In this document: positions 34,545 to 45,149 of the stretch, piece after piece | Layout: every line of letters starts with the position of its first letter | Numbering within the stretch: the first letter of the stretch is position 1 | From: Loxodes magnus | Taxonomy: Eukaryota > Ciliophora > Karyorelictea > Loxodida > Loxodidae | DNA length: 64,000 nucleotides | Reading direction: 5' to 3' | NCBI GenBank assembly: GCA_946699065.1 | Contig: CAMPDV010000192.1 | Coordinates: forward strand, 186,001-250,000 | Translations under genes and position numbers: made by a program | Notes under the pieces: model-generated | The model's database searches: none | Seen by the model: only the letters and a program-made list of their open reading frames with translations | Told to the model about the DNA's origin: nothing

Positions 34545-35352
34545 TTTTTCTTTGTCAGATTAGTCACGGAATCAGTTTATGAATTTTCTCAAATGTTCAT
34601 GGGATTGCTCCATTCTTCTCTCGAATTACTAGACTCGCATTCTTCTATCACGTATCGACTCAAGCTAATTTATCCCTTCTTGACAGTAGGAATCTTGTTT
34701 CAGTCTCAATTAGGTCCAAAAATTTATCTCGTTCGTCTTTTTTGAGCTTTACTATATTCAATAGTAATTAATCTCCACCATATGCCTTTTTCTTATAAAG
34801 TATTCATTCTGTGGGAACAGTATAACTTAGACATGTCATTTCATAACTTTTGACTTGTTTATTTCTGTTTTCTCTGAAAGTACCAGCAGTTTTTAAAATA
34901 TGTCCTTTTCTTTAACAAAAGAAGCATCTTGTTGTGGTTTTTTAGAGATATTTCCTAATTTTTGACATTTTCACCATTTTTTCATTTTTTTAATTTTTTC
35001 CGATTAGAAAAAATTTTGGAATATTGCTATTCCACTACCATAGGATCATTATGAGGAGCAATAAGTTATTCAGAATTATTTCGCTTGTTATTATCTTTAA
35101 ATTTTAACTCCGTTTTTTCCAGTTATTAGATAAGTTAAGAATTGGATGTTTTAGTGCTGATTTCCATTTTTAGTCATAAATTTTCATTTTATAGTTGTTG
35201 CACAGCAAAAGTTAGAGAATCTAGTCGTTAAATTAAGTCTAGAAGTGATTTTTACAATTTTTTATTTTCAGCTCCTAGGGAGTATAATTCGATTAGAGAG
35301 TTTTATTAATCGATGATATGTTAGTTTTTATTCAATTATTTCTTAGGGCCAT
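34545..35352 (-). pseudogene. ORF1 element with CCHC-like knuckle, between two RING/PHR genes
   Basis: ATG 35352 (MALRNNQIK) would need frame changes to reach NDPMVVEQQYSKIF and the knuckle RCFFCQRKGHILKTA near 34900-34940, in which the last Cys is Ala. Further on, CRDTGETRFLLS-type basic sequence follows. No clear tail A or B is present at its 3' end. Identical as far as I can see in copy B. Confidence 0.55.
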
Positions 35353-35359
35353 TTAATTT

Positions 35360-35910
35360 ATATATCATAATAAAAAAATTTATATTTTTTGAATAAAATA
35401 ATAAACTAAATGATTTAAAATTAAGAGATTACAAAAATGAATCGAATCTTTGACAGTCTCAAAGAAAAAAATTTATTTTAAATAGCAAAATTTTTAGAAA
35501 GACATTTATTTATTAAGTAAGATATACAAACTAGTTAATATTTCCAAGATGTTCTGAATTTGAAAAAAAGGTGAAAAATAAAAATTTCAAATAACTTTAG
35601 CGAAACTAATTGCAATAATTTTTAATGGTATAGAAGACGTTTGCATTAATTTTTTCATTCTGCTAAATGAATAATGGATGGTAGAATATAGATTGGATAT
35701 AAAAAATTTAAGAGAAAGAGATTTTTAGAAACATTTTATTTAATTATCTCATTTTATATTTTTTATTTAGGAAAAGATAAAAGTAATTAAATACTATTTT
35801 CAATAAATAATTTTAGTATTTTAGTTTTATAAAATTTATAAGATAAATTTTTTGCTAATTATTTTTTATTAGTAAATATTTTTTTAACATCAATTTTTAG
35901 ATTTTATTTA
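35360..35910. other. AT-rich 5' flank of the second RING/PHR gene
   Basis: No promoter element recognised. Confidence 0.35.
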
Positions 35911-35912
35911 AA

Positions 35913-37259
35913 ATGTAGAATTTTGAATGCACAATTTGTTTGAATATTTTCGATGCTTAAAATAGAATTCCAAAATCTCTACCGTGTGGACATTCGCTAT
36001 GCTTATAATGCTTAATCAAGATTTATGATAATCAAAATAAGATTAAATGTCCTTTTGATATGAAAGAATTTTAATCTAAACCTGGTGATTTACCTCATAA
36101 TTATACTTTAATGCATTTTCTGTTAAGTTAATTAGAAGAAAACTTACTTAAATGTAATTAGCACAATAAAAAATAGGCATTCTATTGTTAAGATGAAAAG
36201 TAATAGATGTGTTTAAAATGTGCTCAAAAGGGACATGAAAGTCATAATATTGTAGATATCTAGGATTATTTAAAAGAACTTAAACCGAATATAGCTACTT
36301 TAAATTCTTAAATTATATAGAAATAAAATGAAAATGCATAATGACTTAAAAAATATGAAGATTGCTATAAATAAGTTGAAAATTTTTTTAAATACTCACA
36401 TCAAAACCTAATTGCTTAAAAAGAGAAAGCCTTAAAAATAATTACTAATATATTCGATAAAAAAGATGAGATTATTACAGACTTAACATAAAAATGTAAA
36501 ATTTAAATTTAAAAAGAAATTGATAGACTAAGTGAAGAGAATAAAATTTATAAATAGTTTCAAGAGTAAAACAAAAATAATATTAATGATTTTCTAATAA
36601 AAATGTCAAATGTTGAAAATTAAATATAAAAATGAACTTATGCTGACTTTGCTTTAAAATTAAAGTTTAATGCTTCAGACAAATAAATTTAAGAGCTAAA
36701 TAAGAAAATTGAGAATATTATTAATATTTAAATTGAAATTTAAGAAATTAGTTAATTTGATACAAGTAAATTAATTATTGCTAAAAGAAAGGATAATATA
36801 GAAAATTTAGAAGGTTGAGGTTTTAGTGGAAAAAGTTATGATTGCATAAGTTTTTCCACTGACTAAAATTGTAGATTATGCGGAATAGGATAATTTGTTC
36901 CTTAAAAACTGGGCGATAAACTTATTATTAAAGAATGCAAAATTTTAAAGGGAGATAATACATAATCAGAAATTATTTATAATTTAGATTAAAGAATAGA
37001 AATAACAAACAAAGATGAATAAAATAAAATTGAGTAAATTCTTTTTAATTAATAAGTTCTCATTTAAAAAGATTAAATTTATACTATAAAATTACTCTTG
37101 TAGGGACCAAATTGTTATCACTAAAGTGGGTACTAAAATGAAACGTAATGTTAAGAAATTAAAATTAAATTTTAAAATACTAAATTTAAAGGTGGAAATA
37201 TCTCAAATGGTACAGACATTCAAAAAGGTTAGATTCCACAGATGCTTTTTTTGAAATGA
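35913..37259 (+). pseudogene. Second RING / B-box / coiled-coil / PHR-like gene, two in-frame TGA
   Basis: 448 codons from ATG 35913 to TGA 37257. RING CTICLNIFDAQNRIPKSLPC with GHSLC and CPFD; B-box2 with CNQHNKKQAFYC and CLKCAQKGHESH. Coiled coil about 150-290. PHR-like domain SYDCISFSTDQN, LCGIGQFVP and terminal GQIPQMLFLK. Internal TGA at 36342 (codon 144, just after the B-box) and at 36816 (codon 302), where the paralog has Trp303. The remainder is open, so decay is recent or only mild. Both TGA codons are present in copy B. The reading up to the first TGA would give a 143-residue RING/B-box protein. Confidence 0.8.
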
Positions 37260-37261
37260 AA

Positions 37262-37825
37262 TTAAATCAAAAAACTTAAAAAAATATTTAAGAATAAAGT
37301 TTATTTAGTTAAATATAAAATTTGAGTATTTTTATATTTTCAATTATTTAGTAGAAATTTTTTAATTAGTTCTAATATTTAATAAAAAGTTAAAAAGCAA
37401 GATTGATCTTTATTTTTATTTTTATTTAAAACAGATAATAAATGATATCCTTTTAAATGTCTACAAAATTGCAAATAAATATTACTAATGAAATATTTAT
37501 TAAAAAATTTATAATTTTACCTCTTCGAAAAATTAATTTTTTCTATTTATTCATAACAAGAAATCCTTAACTTAATGAAAAGACTAATACTTTAAAAAAT
37601 TAGTTATTTTAATCTGAATTTTCAGTTTTTGCTTAATTCTCTTGTTGCTTAAATATAATTTGTCAGATTTATAATTTTTTAATTTAAATTTATTTTTTAT
37701 TTACTATAGTTTAATTTATCTAGATTTTTTCATAAATTTCCCTATTATTTCTTTATTTTTTACGTTTTTCTATCCTTTTTAAATTATTTAATTGAACAAA
37801 ATAATAATTATTGCAAGAAAATAAA
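37262..37825. other. AT-rich spacer
   Basis: Nothing recognised. Confidence 0.4.
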
Positions 37826-37828
37826 AAT

Positions 37829-38110
37829 ATGTCAGAATTAAAGCCAAGATTCTTCGCAGCTCCAAAAAGGCAGGAGTTAACAACATCTTGAAATCTAGGA
37901 TCAGGAAAAGGGGACCAAAAATGACATCTATTAAATCGAATCTCCCATTTCTGAAGAAATGCCTAGGAAGCAGGTTAAAAGTATTATACGCTCTAAAGTC
38001 TTGAATCTCACCAAATAAGCTATAGTTAGTTGATAAAAGTAGTGCTGGACCTCCAGGAAGAGGTCAAAAAGTCGAAGAAAGACAATAAGAAATTAAATTG
38101 GCTTCTTTAA
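37829..38110 (+). pseudogene. 5' part of an E-subfamily ORF1 element
   Basis: ATG 37829: MSELKPRFFAAPKRQELTTS, then TGA. The following sequence GCTGGACCTCCAGGAAGAGG and GAAGAAAGACAATA matches the 43.7-43.95 kb element. The copy stops at about 38.1 kb, next to a LINE remnant in the opposite orientation. Confidence 0.5.
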
Positions 38111-38149
38111 TCCTTCCATTTCTTAATTTTTCAATTTTGATTAATATTA

Positions 38150-39790
38150 ATGTTTTCACATTTTTAACTCTTAGTTCTAAAGCATATATATTCATGCTTA
38201 CTAACATTAATGCTCAATTTTACAGATTCGAACACTCTATATATTGTTTTAGGCAATAAATTTATATGATTCATTATAAAATAAATAAAAAATCCTCTGT
38301 CCAAGCTTTATTAACAAAAGCATATCCAGAGATTTTGAAGCTAAATCGTTTTTAATAAGTTTCTAAATACTTGAAAGTAATATCATAGAAGATAATAGAT
38401 ATAACAGGACCATGTGAACTTCCTTACAATACTCCATTATTATATTATATTATATATTTCTTGAAAGTGTACCATCTAAAATGAATCTATTATCTAGATT
38501 AAGATAAAATAATTCAAAGCAGTTTATAAGGGCAAGAGGTAGGTTTATTCTACGTAAGCAATTAAGCAATAGTCTTCTATTAGCAGTATCAAAGATCTTT
38601 TCTACATTGATAAGAGTTGTAAGTAGGTGCTTTGATTTTCCCCACCTTCTATGTAAATCAATAGTTGGCTATAAAATTCAAGCATAATTTTTTTTTATCT
38701 ACTCTTTAAAAATCCTTATTATGAGAAGCTTATAATTTTACGTTAGTAAATATAGTCATAGAACCTTTAAGTCAGTATTTTATTATATGTTTTAGAGTTA
38801 CATTCATGAGCGCAATTGATCTTCAATTCTTCCAATCCCTCTTAGATCCTTTTTTAATTGGAAGAATTCTTACATATTTGACCTAATTATGGAAGTTTTA
38901 CTATATCAATGTATTATTAATGAATTTTTATGAAACAAGATAAAATTCTGTATTAGCATATTTGATAGGCACTGTTTTACGCCATCTGCTTCGGATAATT
39001 ATTATTGACTAGTCCCTTTATAATTCCCAAAACTCCTTTAAAACAAATAAGATCAAATCTTTACAAGTAAGAAGCTTGGTATCCTTTTACAAATGTACAA
39101 ATTCTGAAAATATTATCAATCTTTTAATTGTTGTTTTTTTGATTCTTCTTCATAAATAATCTTATGCTTGCTGAAAATATTACTTTCCCAATTATTAATA
39201 AAATTAAGTAAATATTTCTTGATCAATATAAATTAAATCTCTTTTCTTTTAATTTAAAATTTTCCTTGATTATTTAAGCATTTTTTAAGTGGACTAATTA
39301 AATACTTCTCTGTTTTTTAACCTATTTCTAATTATATTATCAGTAATTACGTCTATATATATTAAATTATTTTGCTTTTTCTTATGCTAGTTATATTACT
39401 TCCTAGTTTACTTTTCCCTACCATATAGGGCATTTTACCAGTTATTTATGCTAATTTCGCAGCATTAAAATTAATTATTATCTTCAAAGCTTATTATAGT
39501 TAGTATTTTAACAAACTTATCCTAGAATATGTAAAGCATTATGATAGAGAATTTAAAGAATAACGTTGTATTAAATTTCTAAGTTATCTTCTTCAATTGC
39601 TTCAAAATAACTAAGAATTCATTAATTTATTCTAATATTCTTTACTTATGGTTATATTTTAAACTAGATCTTTAAGTTAACTTCGGGCCGAGTATTGGTG
39701 GATTTCTATTTATGTTTTAAGTATGTAGCTATAGTAGTATTGAAAAATAATTAGTGTCAAGTTCACTACTGAATAAGATAAGAAAGCTAA
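38150..39790 (-). pseudogene. LINE (non-LTR retrotransposon) reverse transcriptase remnant
   Basis: Minus strand with TAR=Gln. From high to low coordinate: linker-like AKLAQITGKMPYMVGKSKLG (about 39470-39410); RT block 1/2 ILPIKKGSKRDWKN then TGA, RSIALMNVTLKHIIK (about 38880-38790); FDTANRRLLLNCLRRINLP (about 38597-38540); LQGSSHGPVISIIFYDI (about 38440-38385), corresponding to the GVPQGSPLSPLLF block. The catalytic YADD block is not recognisable. Frames shift several times, so it is inactive. It resembles REP-type LINEs of Tetrahymena germline DNA. Confidence 0.65.
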
Positions 39791-39825
39791 AAAATTAACT
39801 GACTTTAATATAATAAATAAATATG

Positions 39826-40228
39826 TTTATAGAGCGCGTACCACACCGTTGGCGCGCAGCTCTTTCAGTATTAATATTTAATATTAATCAAGGTGTTCTC
39901 AAAAGCTTTATTTCATTCTATTCGTCAAAGAGTCACTTCATCTTCTCCAAATAGGGAATCTTCTTATCGAAAATCATTCTCGAATCTGAATCAAATGCTC
40001 CAGTCTTCTTGAATAAGGTCCAAACAAGAATTAGTTATTAAGTCATTAATTAGAAGGCCTTCAGTCAAACTTTCATACTTCTAGAGAGAATCCCCAGGGT
40101 AAGTTAGGCATGTCTCAACTGAGTTTATCCACCCTTCCCCATGGCATCTAGTGCGAGATTACTCGCAATGCAGTATACACTGCACCAGATTACCTACTTA
40201 TTCTCCTGACGCGGCCGACATCCATTCT
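39826..40228 (-). repeat. S1 SINE-like element, well preserved
   Basis: Tail A hairpin AGCGCGTACCACACCGTTGG at the low end. Head on the minus strand: GTCGGCCGCGTCAGGAGAAT, GTAATCTGGTGCAGTGTA, then hairpins GCAGTGTATACTGC and GCGAGTAATCTCGC. The A-box-like TGGTGCAGTGT is clearest here. The 5' end touches the 3' end of the G-subfamily element. Confidence 0.65.
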
Positions 40229-40239
40229 ATATTATATAT

Positions 40240-41102
40240 AAAAAAAATTAAAAAGGATATAATTAAGTTTATAGTCTTAGAAAAGAGCTCCAGGGTTCAC
40301 TTGTTTTTGTTCCTGCTCTTTCCTGAACTAAAGGACTGCGTATGACTACATTAGTCCGCCATCCTTGTCTCTCCCTCATCCACTAATTATCGTTATAGTT
40401 TCTTCTTCCATTTTTATAAACCTCGTTGTTTCTTGAGTTGTAGAATTTCTTTCTGTATACTTATCCTGTTCTTGTTGGTCATATTCTGAAAAGTTAGTCT
40501 AATATTTATTACTTGTTAATTTTTTCAATTTCTTGTTTCTTCCAGCATTTTTTCCAGCAATGATTTTTCTAGCATAAATAGCACCGAATCTTTTTGCGAT
40601 AATAATTGATCTTATTTATTTCTTATTATTAGAATTCCGATTCGATTTCCATTGGGATATTTGATTATTAATCTTATTAATATTATAATTTCTAAATTAT
40701 TACTTGTTATTATTCTTGCTTTTCTTAAAGTTGCTTTATTTGATATTCAATTTAAGAAAAATGAAATTGGAACATTTGAGTGACTTCGTTAAATTATTTA
40801 TCAATTTATTCCAATTTAATTACTATTTACGATTAGATTTTATCTAATGATTCATCTATGGATGGGAATTATAGGTTTAATTACTCCATTAATTTTTCTA
40901 GTAAGTTTTCTAAATTTTCTATTTTTTATCTTTGCTTTTTCAATTCATATTGGATATTTGATATCCTTTGCTGAACTGATTATGCAAAGGATTCCTTAGA
41001 TTATTAATTTTTATCTTATTAAGGCTATTCTTCAATTAAATTAGGTTATTCTTATTTTTTCAAGTATTCGTTAATAGAAGTCTATTATTTCTTAGGTGCC
41101 AT
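40240..41102 (-). mobile_element. G-subfamily ORF1 element, about 0.86 kb
   Basis: Contains the unbroken 207-codon ORF described separately, followed by about 240 bp whose translation in another frame (QWMRERQGWRTNVVIRSPLV, then QERAG) resembles the C-terminus of related elements. The 3' end shares AATTAAGTTTATAGTCTT and CTAAAGGA with copies at 42.2 and 24.4 kb. Upstream of the ATG lies a tail B remnant (GAATTCGCTTTAATA on the minus strand). Confidence 0.6.
40479..41102 (-). CDS. ORF1-type zinc-knuckle protein, 207 aa, unbroken
   Basis: ATG 41102 to TGA 40479 with no internal TGA; length divides exactly. N-terminus MAPKKQQTSINEYLKKQEQP; residues about 20-140 are Gln/Glu/Lys-rich with clear heptad-like helices (ELKKQRQKIENLENLLEKLM; QIEYQIKQLQEKQEQQQ); then IPMEIESE, and a zinc knuckle RCYLCQKNHCWKKC near residues 179-192 (C-x2-C-x3-H-x4-C, one residue shorter than the usual loop). 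A basic Lys-rich end follows. Expected role: RNA-binding ORF1 protein of a LINE, forming oligomers through the coiled coil. It is the only ORF1 here with start, coiled coil and knuckle in one frame, though downstream homology in another frame suggests that the ancestral protein was longer. Confidence 0.7.
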
Positions 41103-41220
41103 TTTATATATATAATAATTTATTATAACATTATTGTTGCAATAACTTCTATAGTTAGCACGGCTTCTATAAATATAATTTTTATTAAAGCGAATTCATT
41201 TTAGTACTCTTTTTTATTTT
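41103..41220 (-). repeat. Tail B remnant upstream of the 207-aa ORF
   Basis: On the minus strand GAATTCGCTTTAATAAAAAT is a tail B, followed by ATAGAAGCCGTGCTAACTAT of unknown origin and the AT-rich 5' end of the G element. Confidence 0.4.
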
Positions 41221-41224
41221 TATT

Positions 41225-42185
41225 ATAGTGAAAAGTTACTATGAAAGTTCGTGTTTTAATATCTTTTAAATTAATAAAAAATTAATATATTACTATCCTT
41301 TTGATAAATTTATTTTCTAAAAGATCTAATCAGTTCTTAAATTTAATTAAAGTATATTGCAATAAACAATAAATTTTCATATAATTACAAATCTTTACTA
41401 GTTGTAAACTGAAGATACTCCTAATTTTAAGTTCGATTCTGTTTCGCCAATGAAAATAAATTTTTAAAAGTAAAATATCCAAGTCAAGAAAGATAAAATA
41501 TTCCTTCTTTGATTATTTTATTTTATACATTTAAAGCAAAATAACTATTAATAAAATACAATTAAATATAAAAATTAGATAATATTTACTAACAAATAAA
41601 AGAATAACTTATAAATTTCTACTTATAGAGTTAAAAATGGGAAATAAAAATTGATTTAAAAATATATAAATTTATGAATATCTAATAAAAACAATATATT
41701 TTATTAATGAAAATTGATAAAAAATTATATTAAAGAAAAAGAATTATATAGGCTATAAAAAGCTGCTTTCATTTTTTAATAATATCTTACTAATAAAAAA
41801 CCAAAAGCTTATATTTTTAAATTAAATTTTTTAAATTAATGTTTCGAATTTAATTTAGCATAGATGAAAAATTCTCTATTAATTATTTATTTTCTGCTTT
41901 TTTATTAATAAACTATTTTAAATTTTTTAGGGCAGTTAATTTAAAAGATAAAAGATTAATTTATTTGTAATAAAATTTTATGTAAAATTTCCTTTGATGA
42001 AATTAAAAATTTCTTCCTAATATAGTTTGATTTTTTAACCGAAATATTAGAATATTTAAATTGAAAATTTATTCAGGCTTATTTATAGCTTATTAAAGAA
42101 ACTTAAATTATATCTCTGAAATTTCAAAATTTTTATGACAAAAAATAAAATATATGTTGATACACGAAAGTTAATTTTACTATTA
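41225..42185. other. AT-rich spacer
   Basis: Nothing recognised. Confidence 0.45.
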
Positions 42186-42189
42186 AAAT

Positions 42190-43027
42190 AAAAAAAATAA
42201 AAGGATAAAATTAAGTTTATAGTCTTTGAGAAGAGCTTCACAGTTAACTTCTATTTGTTCTCGTACTCTCCTAAACTAAAGGATACCGTAGGATTTCATT
42301 AACCCGCCATCTTTGTCTTCCCTCAAAATCCATTTTTCCTTCTTTTTTTTCTCGAATTTTTATTTTATTTGTGATTCTTGAATTATAGAATTTCTTTCTG
42401 TATAATTATCTTTTCTTTTTGTTCAAAAGCAGAAAATTCTTCTAGTATTTATTTATTATTAATTCTTTCAATTTATTTTTCTTTCAACACCTTTTTTAGA
42501 GTTATTCTTCTTTCTTATATTGCAACAGATTTTTCTACTATTGAAATTTACTTTATTTATATCTATTATTGATATTCAGATTAGATTCATTGGAATGATT
42601 GATTACTAATCTAATACTTTTTAAATTACTACTTAATATTATTCTTACTTTTCTTACAGTTATTTTATTTTCTATTCAAATTTAGAAAAGTATAATTAAA
42701 ACATTTGAGGAATTTCGTTGATCTTTTTATCAATTTTTTCATTACTATTTATGATTAAATCTTAATAAAAGCTTCTTCCATGGACTAAAATTTAGACATA
42801 GTTATTCAATCAGATTTTTAGCATGCTTTCTAGTTTTTCTATCCTTTATTTTTGCTATTTTAATTCATATTATAAATCAGTTATTCATTGTTGCATCAAT
42901 TATGCATATTCTTCCTTAGATTATATTTCTTCATCTTATTCAGGTTCTTGTTCAATTAGATTAGATTAAACTATTTTTCTTATTTTTTAACGAATGAGCC
43001 AAGAGATTATTATTTCTTAGAAAGCAT
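42190..43027 (-). pseudogene. G-subfamily ORF1 element, degenerate
   Basis: ATG 43027: MLSKKQQSLGSFVKKQEKQ. A frame change follows, after which NQQYELKQQKQRIEKLESM parallels the coiled coil of the 41.1 kb ORF. The knuckle region reads KICCNIRKKNNSKKGV, decayed. Several TGA codons. 3' end shared with the 40.24 kb copy. Confidence 0.55.
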
Positions 43028-43039
43028 TTTTTTCTATAT

Positions 43040-43675
43040 AGTAAATATGTAATTTAAAATAGTAAAATTAATAAATTTAATCTGTTTATTATAGAATGCT
43101 TTTTCTTAATTTAATTAATTTTTATAAGTTTTATATTGCTATATTAAAAAATAAAGCACCTAAAAAGTAAATATATACCCCGAAAACATTTTTTAATTAA
43201 CAAGATTTAAGAAATGATTCTTTTATGATATAGCTAGGTAATTAGAGCTAGCAAAGTCTAAAATATAAATAAATAACTTAATTTTTTGAATTTACTATTA
43301 TCAAACTGATCAATAAATAGTATTCTTAATAAGAAATTTATTAAATGCCTCTTATCTATTAGATGGAAATGTACTTTAATGCAATCGAGAGGAGTTTAAG
43401 ACAAAATTTAAATTAGAGGATAAGTCAATTGGAGCATTTTTAGAACTAATAATCTGATATAGAGTCAAGAGGGATGTAGAACTCATCATGAAACTTCAAC
43501 TGCATAAAAAGAAAAATTTAGTTTATAATATTGCAAAAATTATGGCTAAAAGGTAAAAAATTACTACGAATTTAGTTAAAGTAAAACTTAGCCACAGAAA
43601 AAAGGTTATATAAACTGTTCAAAATTTATTACAAATTAAACAAAAAATCTTTTAGAAAAAAAATTTTAACAAAAA
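43040..43675. other. AT-rich spacer, possible weak ORF1 sequence near 43.13-43.6 kb
   Basis: ATAAAGCACCTAAAAAGTAA at about 43150 resembles an ORF1 start (APKKQ) with the ATG lost. Nothing firm follows. Confidence 0.3.
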
Positions 43676-43678
43676 AAA

Positions 43679-44790
43679 ATGTCAGGATTCAAAAAGGATT
43701 CTTCGCGACAACAAAAAAATAGGATTTAACTACATCCTAGAAAGACCAGAACTAAAAAAAGAGTTCCATAAAATCATCCTTCAAGATGAGTTTCTCTCCT
43801 TTGAAGAAAAGCTTAGGAAATAGGCTAAAAATATAATGCGCTCTGCAGTCACAAATCTCGTCCTATAGTAGTAAATAAGCTAGATTAGCTGATTAAAGTG
43901 TGCTGGACCTCCTTGAAGAGGTCGAAAAGTTGAAGAAAGATAGTATAGAAAAATTTTAGCTTTCATAGGAAATAGAATCGAGACTCATGACCTAAGAAAA
44001 AAATTTAACTCATTTTGAAATATTTCACAAGATTGGAGCAGTTAATTTCAAAACTAACAATAGAAGCAGAAAGAACTGATCAACAAGTTAAAAAAATAGA
44101 AGAAAACTATTACAAATTGCAGCGTTAAATGAAATTGAAAAAATAAAGAAATGATCCAATAATAATTGAAGGAGAAAAAATCTCAAGATTTTAATCTAAA
44201 AGATGTAATTACTGTAACTTTCAAAAGCATCTTTGGAAAATGTGATAGAAATTTCTCAATTTCAAGTAATAATATTGAAGTTAATAGAAGTAGTTTGAGA
44301 ACAAAAAGAAGAGACAATAGCAATTAAAACTTTCAAGAGAAAGAGAAAAATCATATTGTAACAAATTTTGGGAAATTTACAAGAAAAAAGATGTCTAGCA
44401 TCGAAGGTGAAAGAAGAATTAAAGGACAATTAGGCATGGCAAGGAGAAGAACCGTAGAGATTTTCATGGTTTTATATTTAGCCTCTAGAGCAATCTAGAG
44501 GTTGGTGGAAAGAGGTTGAAATATCTCCAAGAACGCCAAACATTTAATTTTTTATTTGTAAAATTTAACCATTGCTAGAAGTTCTAAAAATCTCAAACAT
44601 GCTGAGAAGATTCGAAAAATGATTGACTGATTTGATTTTCAATCAATAGTAAGAGGAGAAAATAAAAAATTATAAGAATTTACGAGCAAGGGAAACCAAA
44701 GAATACTATATAGAATCCTATTAATGATAAAAAACTATTGCAAACTCTAATTTGTGAAAAACCAAAAAAAGATGATGGCTTTTTAATATA
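43679..44790 (+). pseudogene. E-subfamily ORF1 element with tail B
   Basis: ATG 43679: MSGFKKDSSRQQKNRIQLHP. The decayed knuckle KSYCNKFWEIYKKK lies near 44350-44390, parallel to the 19.4 kb copy. The perfect hairpin CCTCTAGA-GCAA-TCTAGAGG is at 44482-44501. The element ends with CAAACTCTAATTTGTGA and a TTTTTAATATA tail B variant. It is broken by TGA codons and frame changes, but it is the longest E copy in the window. Confidence 0.55.
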
Positions 44791-44822
44791 TTATACTATA
44801 TTATACTATATTATACTATATA
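44791..44822. repeat. 10-bp tandem repeat, TTATACTATA x3
   Basis: Three perfect TTATACTATA units directly after the E element tail, followed by TAAATAAATA. Confidence 0.9.
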
Positions 44823-44833
44823 AATAAATAGGG

Positions 44834-45106
44834 AGGAGCAATCCTCCAACTGAAACTGACTTAAACTCTGGTACCAAGAAGTACCCCATAGGTGAAGAAC
44901 CAGCCAAGAGAAGAGAAGACAAGATCGAAGAGACATCAAGCAACATTAATGATGAAAGATGCCAGATACTAAGGTCTATTAGGGTAGCATTCCAATCGCG
45001 GTCATATAGAAGACAAAACTCACAAAGGAATGCTAGCACTGTGAAAGACTTCAGCAAGAAATCTTTTAACTTTAAAATTCTTTATTAAAGAGCTGCTCTC
45101 CATTGA
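44834..45106 (+). pseudogene. 90-codon open frame ending in a tail A hairpin
   Basis: Reads RSNPPTETDLNSGTKKYPIG, then EEPAKRREDKIEETSSNIND, ILRSIRVAFQSRSYRRQNSQ and STVKDFSKKSFN. The stop TGA at 45104 lies inside the tail A hairpin (from about 45090). It lacks a start. A 5'-truncated retroelement coding end, unrelated by eye to the 5.93 kb one despite the shared tail. Unrecognised. Confidence 0.4.
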
Positions 45107-45145
45107 GATGCTACGCGCTCTATAATCTCATTTATTTATTTATAA
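45089..45145 (+). repeat. Tail A hairpin
   Basis: GAGCTGCTCTCCATTGAGAT, GCTACGCGCTC, then CTCATTTATTTATTTA. Confidence 0.6.
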
Positions 45146-45149
45146 AGAT

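Larger units (their letters stand above)
27870..39320 (+). repeat. Segmental duplication, copy A (at least 11.4 kb)
   Basis: Near-identical to 52607-64000 in the same orientation, displaced by 24,737-24,754 bases up to about 30.4 kb and by 24,683 from there to 37.8 kb. The change of 71 is explained by one deletion in copy B. Left edge: similarity is high just upstream of the RING/PHR start codon and drops inside that gene. The right edge lies beyond the window. It carries an LRR-like ORF, four ORF1 elements, S2, S1 and D SINEs, two RING/PHR pseudogenes and a LINE remnant. Confidence 0.9.

Noticed and set aside
34539-34745. 68-codon plus-strand frame repeated at 59.2 kb
   Set aside because: Antisense to the ORF1 element; its repetition is due only to the segmental duplication.
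44500-44520. AAAGAGGTTG, resembling the Tetrahymena chromosome breakage sequence (complement of TAAACCAACCTCTTT)
   Set aside because: Only the first ten bases fit; the remaining positions do not match, and a similar word at about 48.87 kb fails as well.
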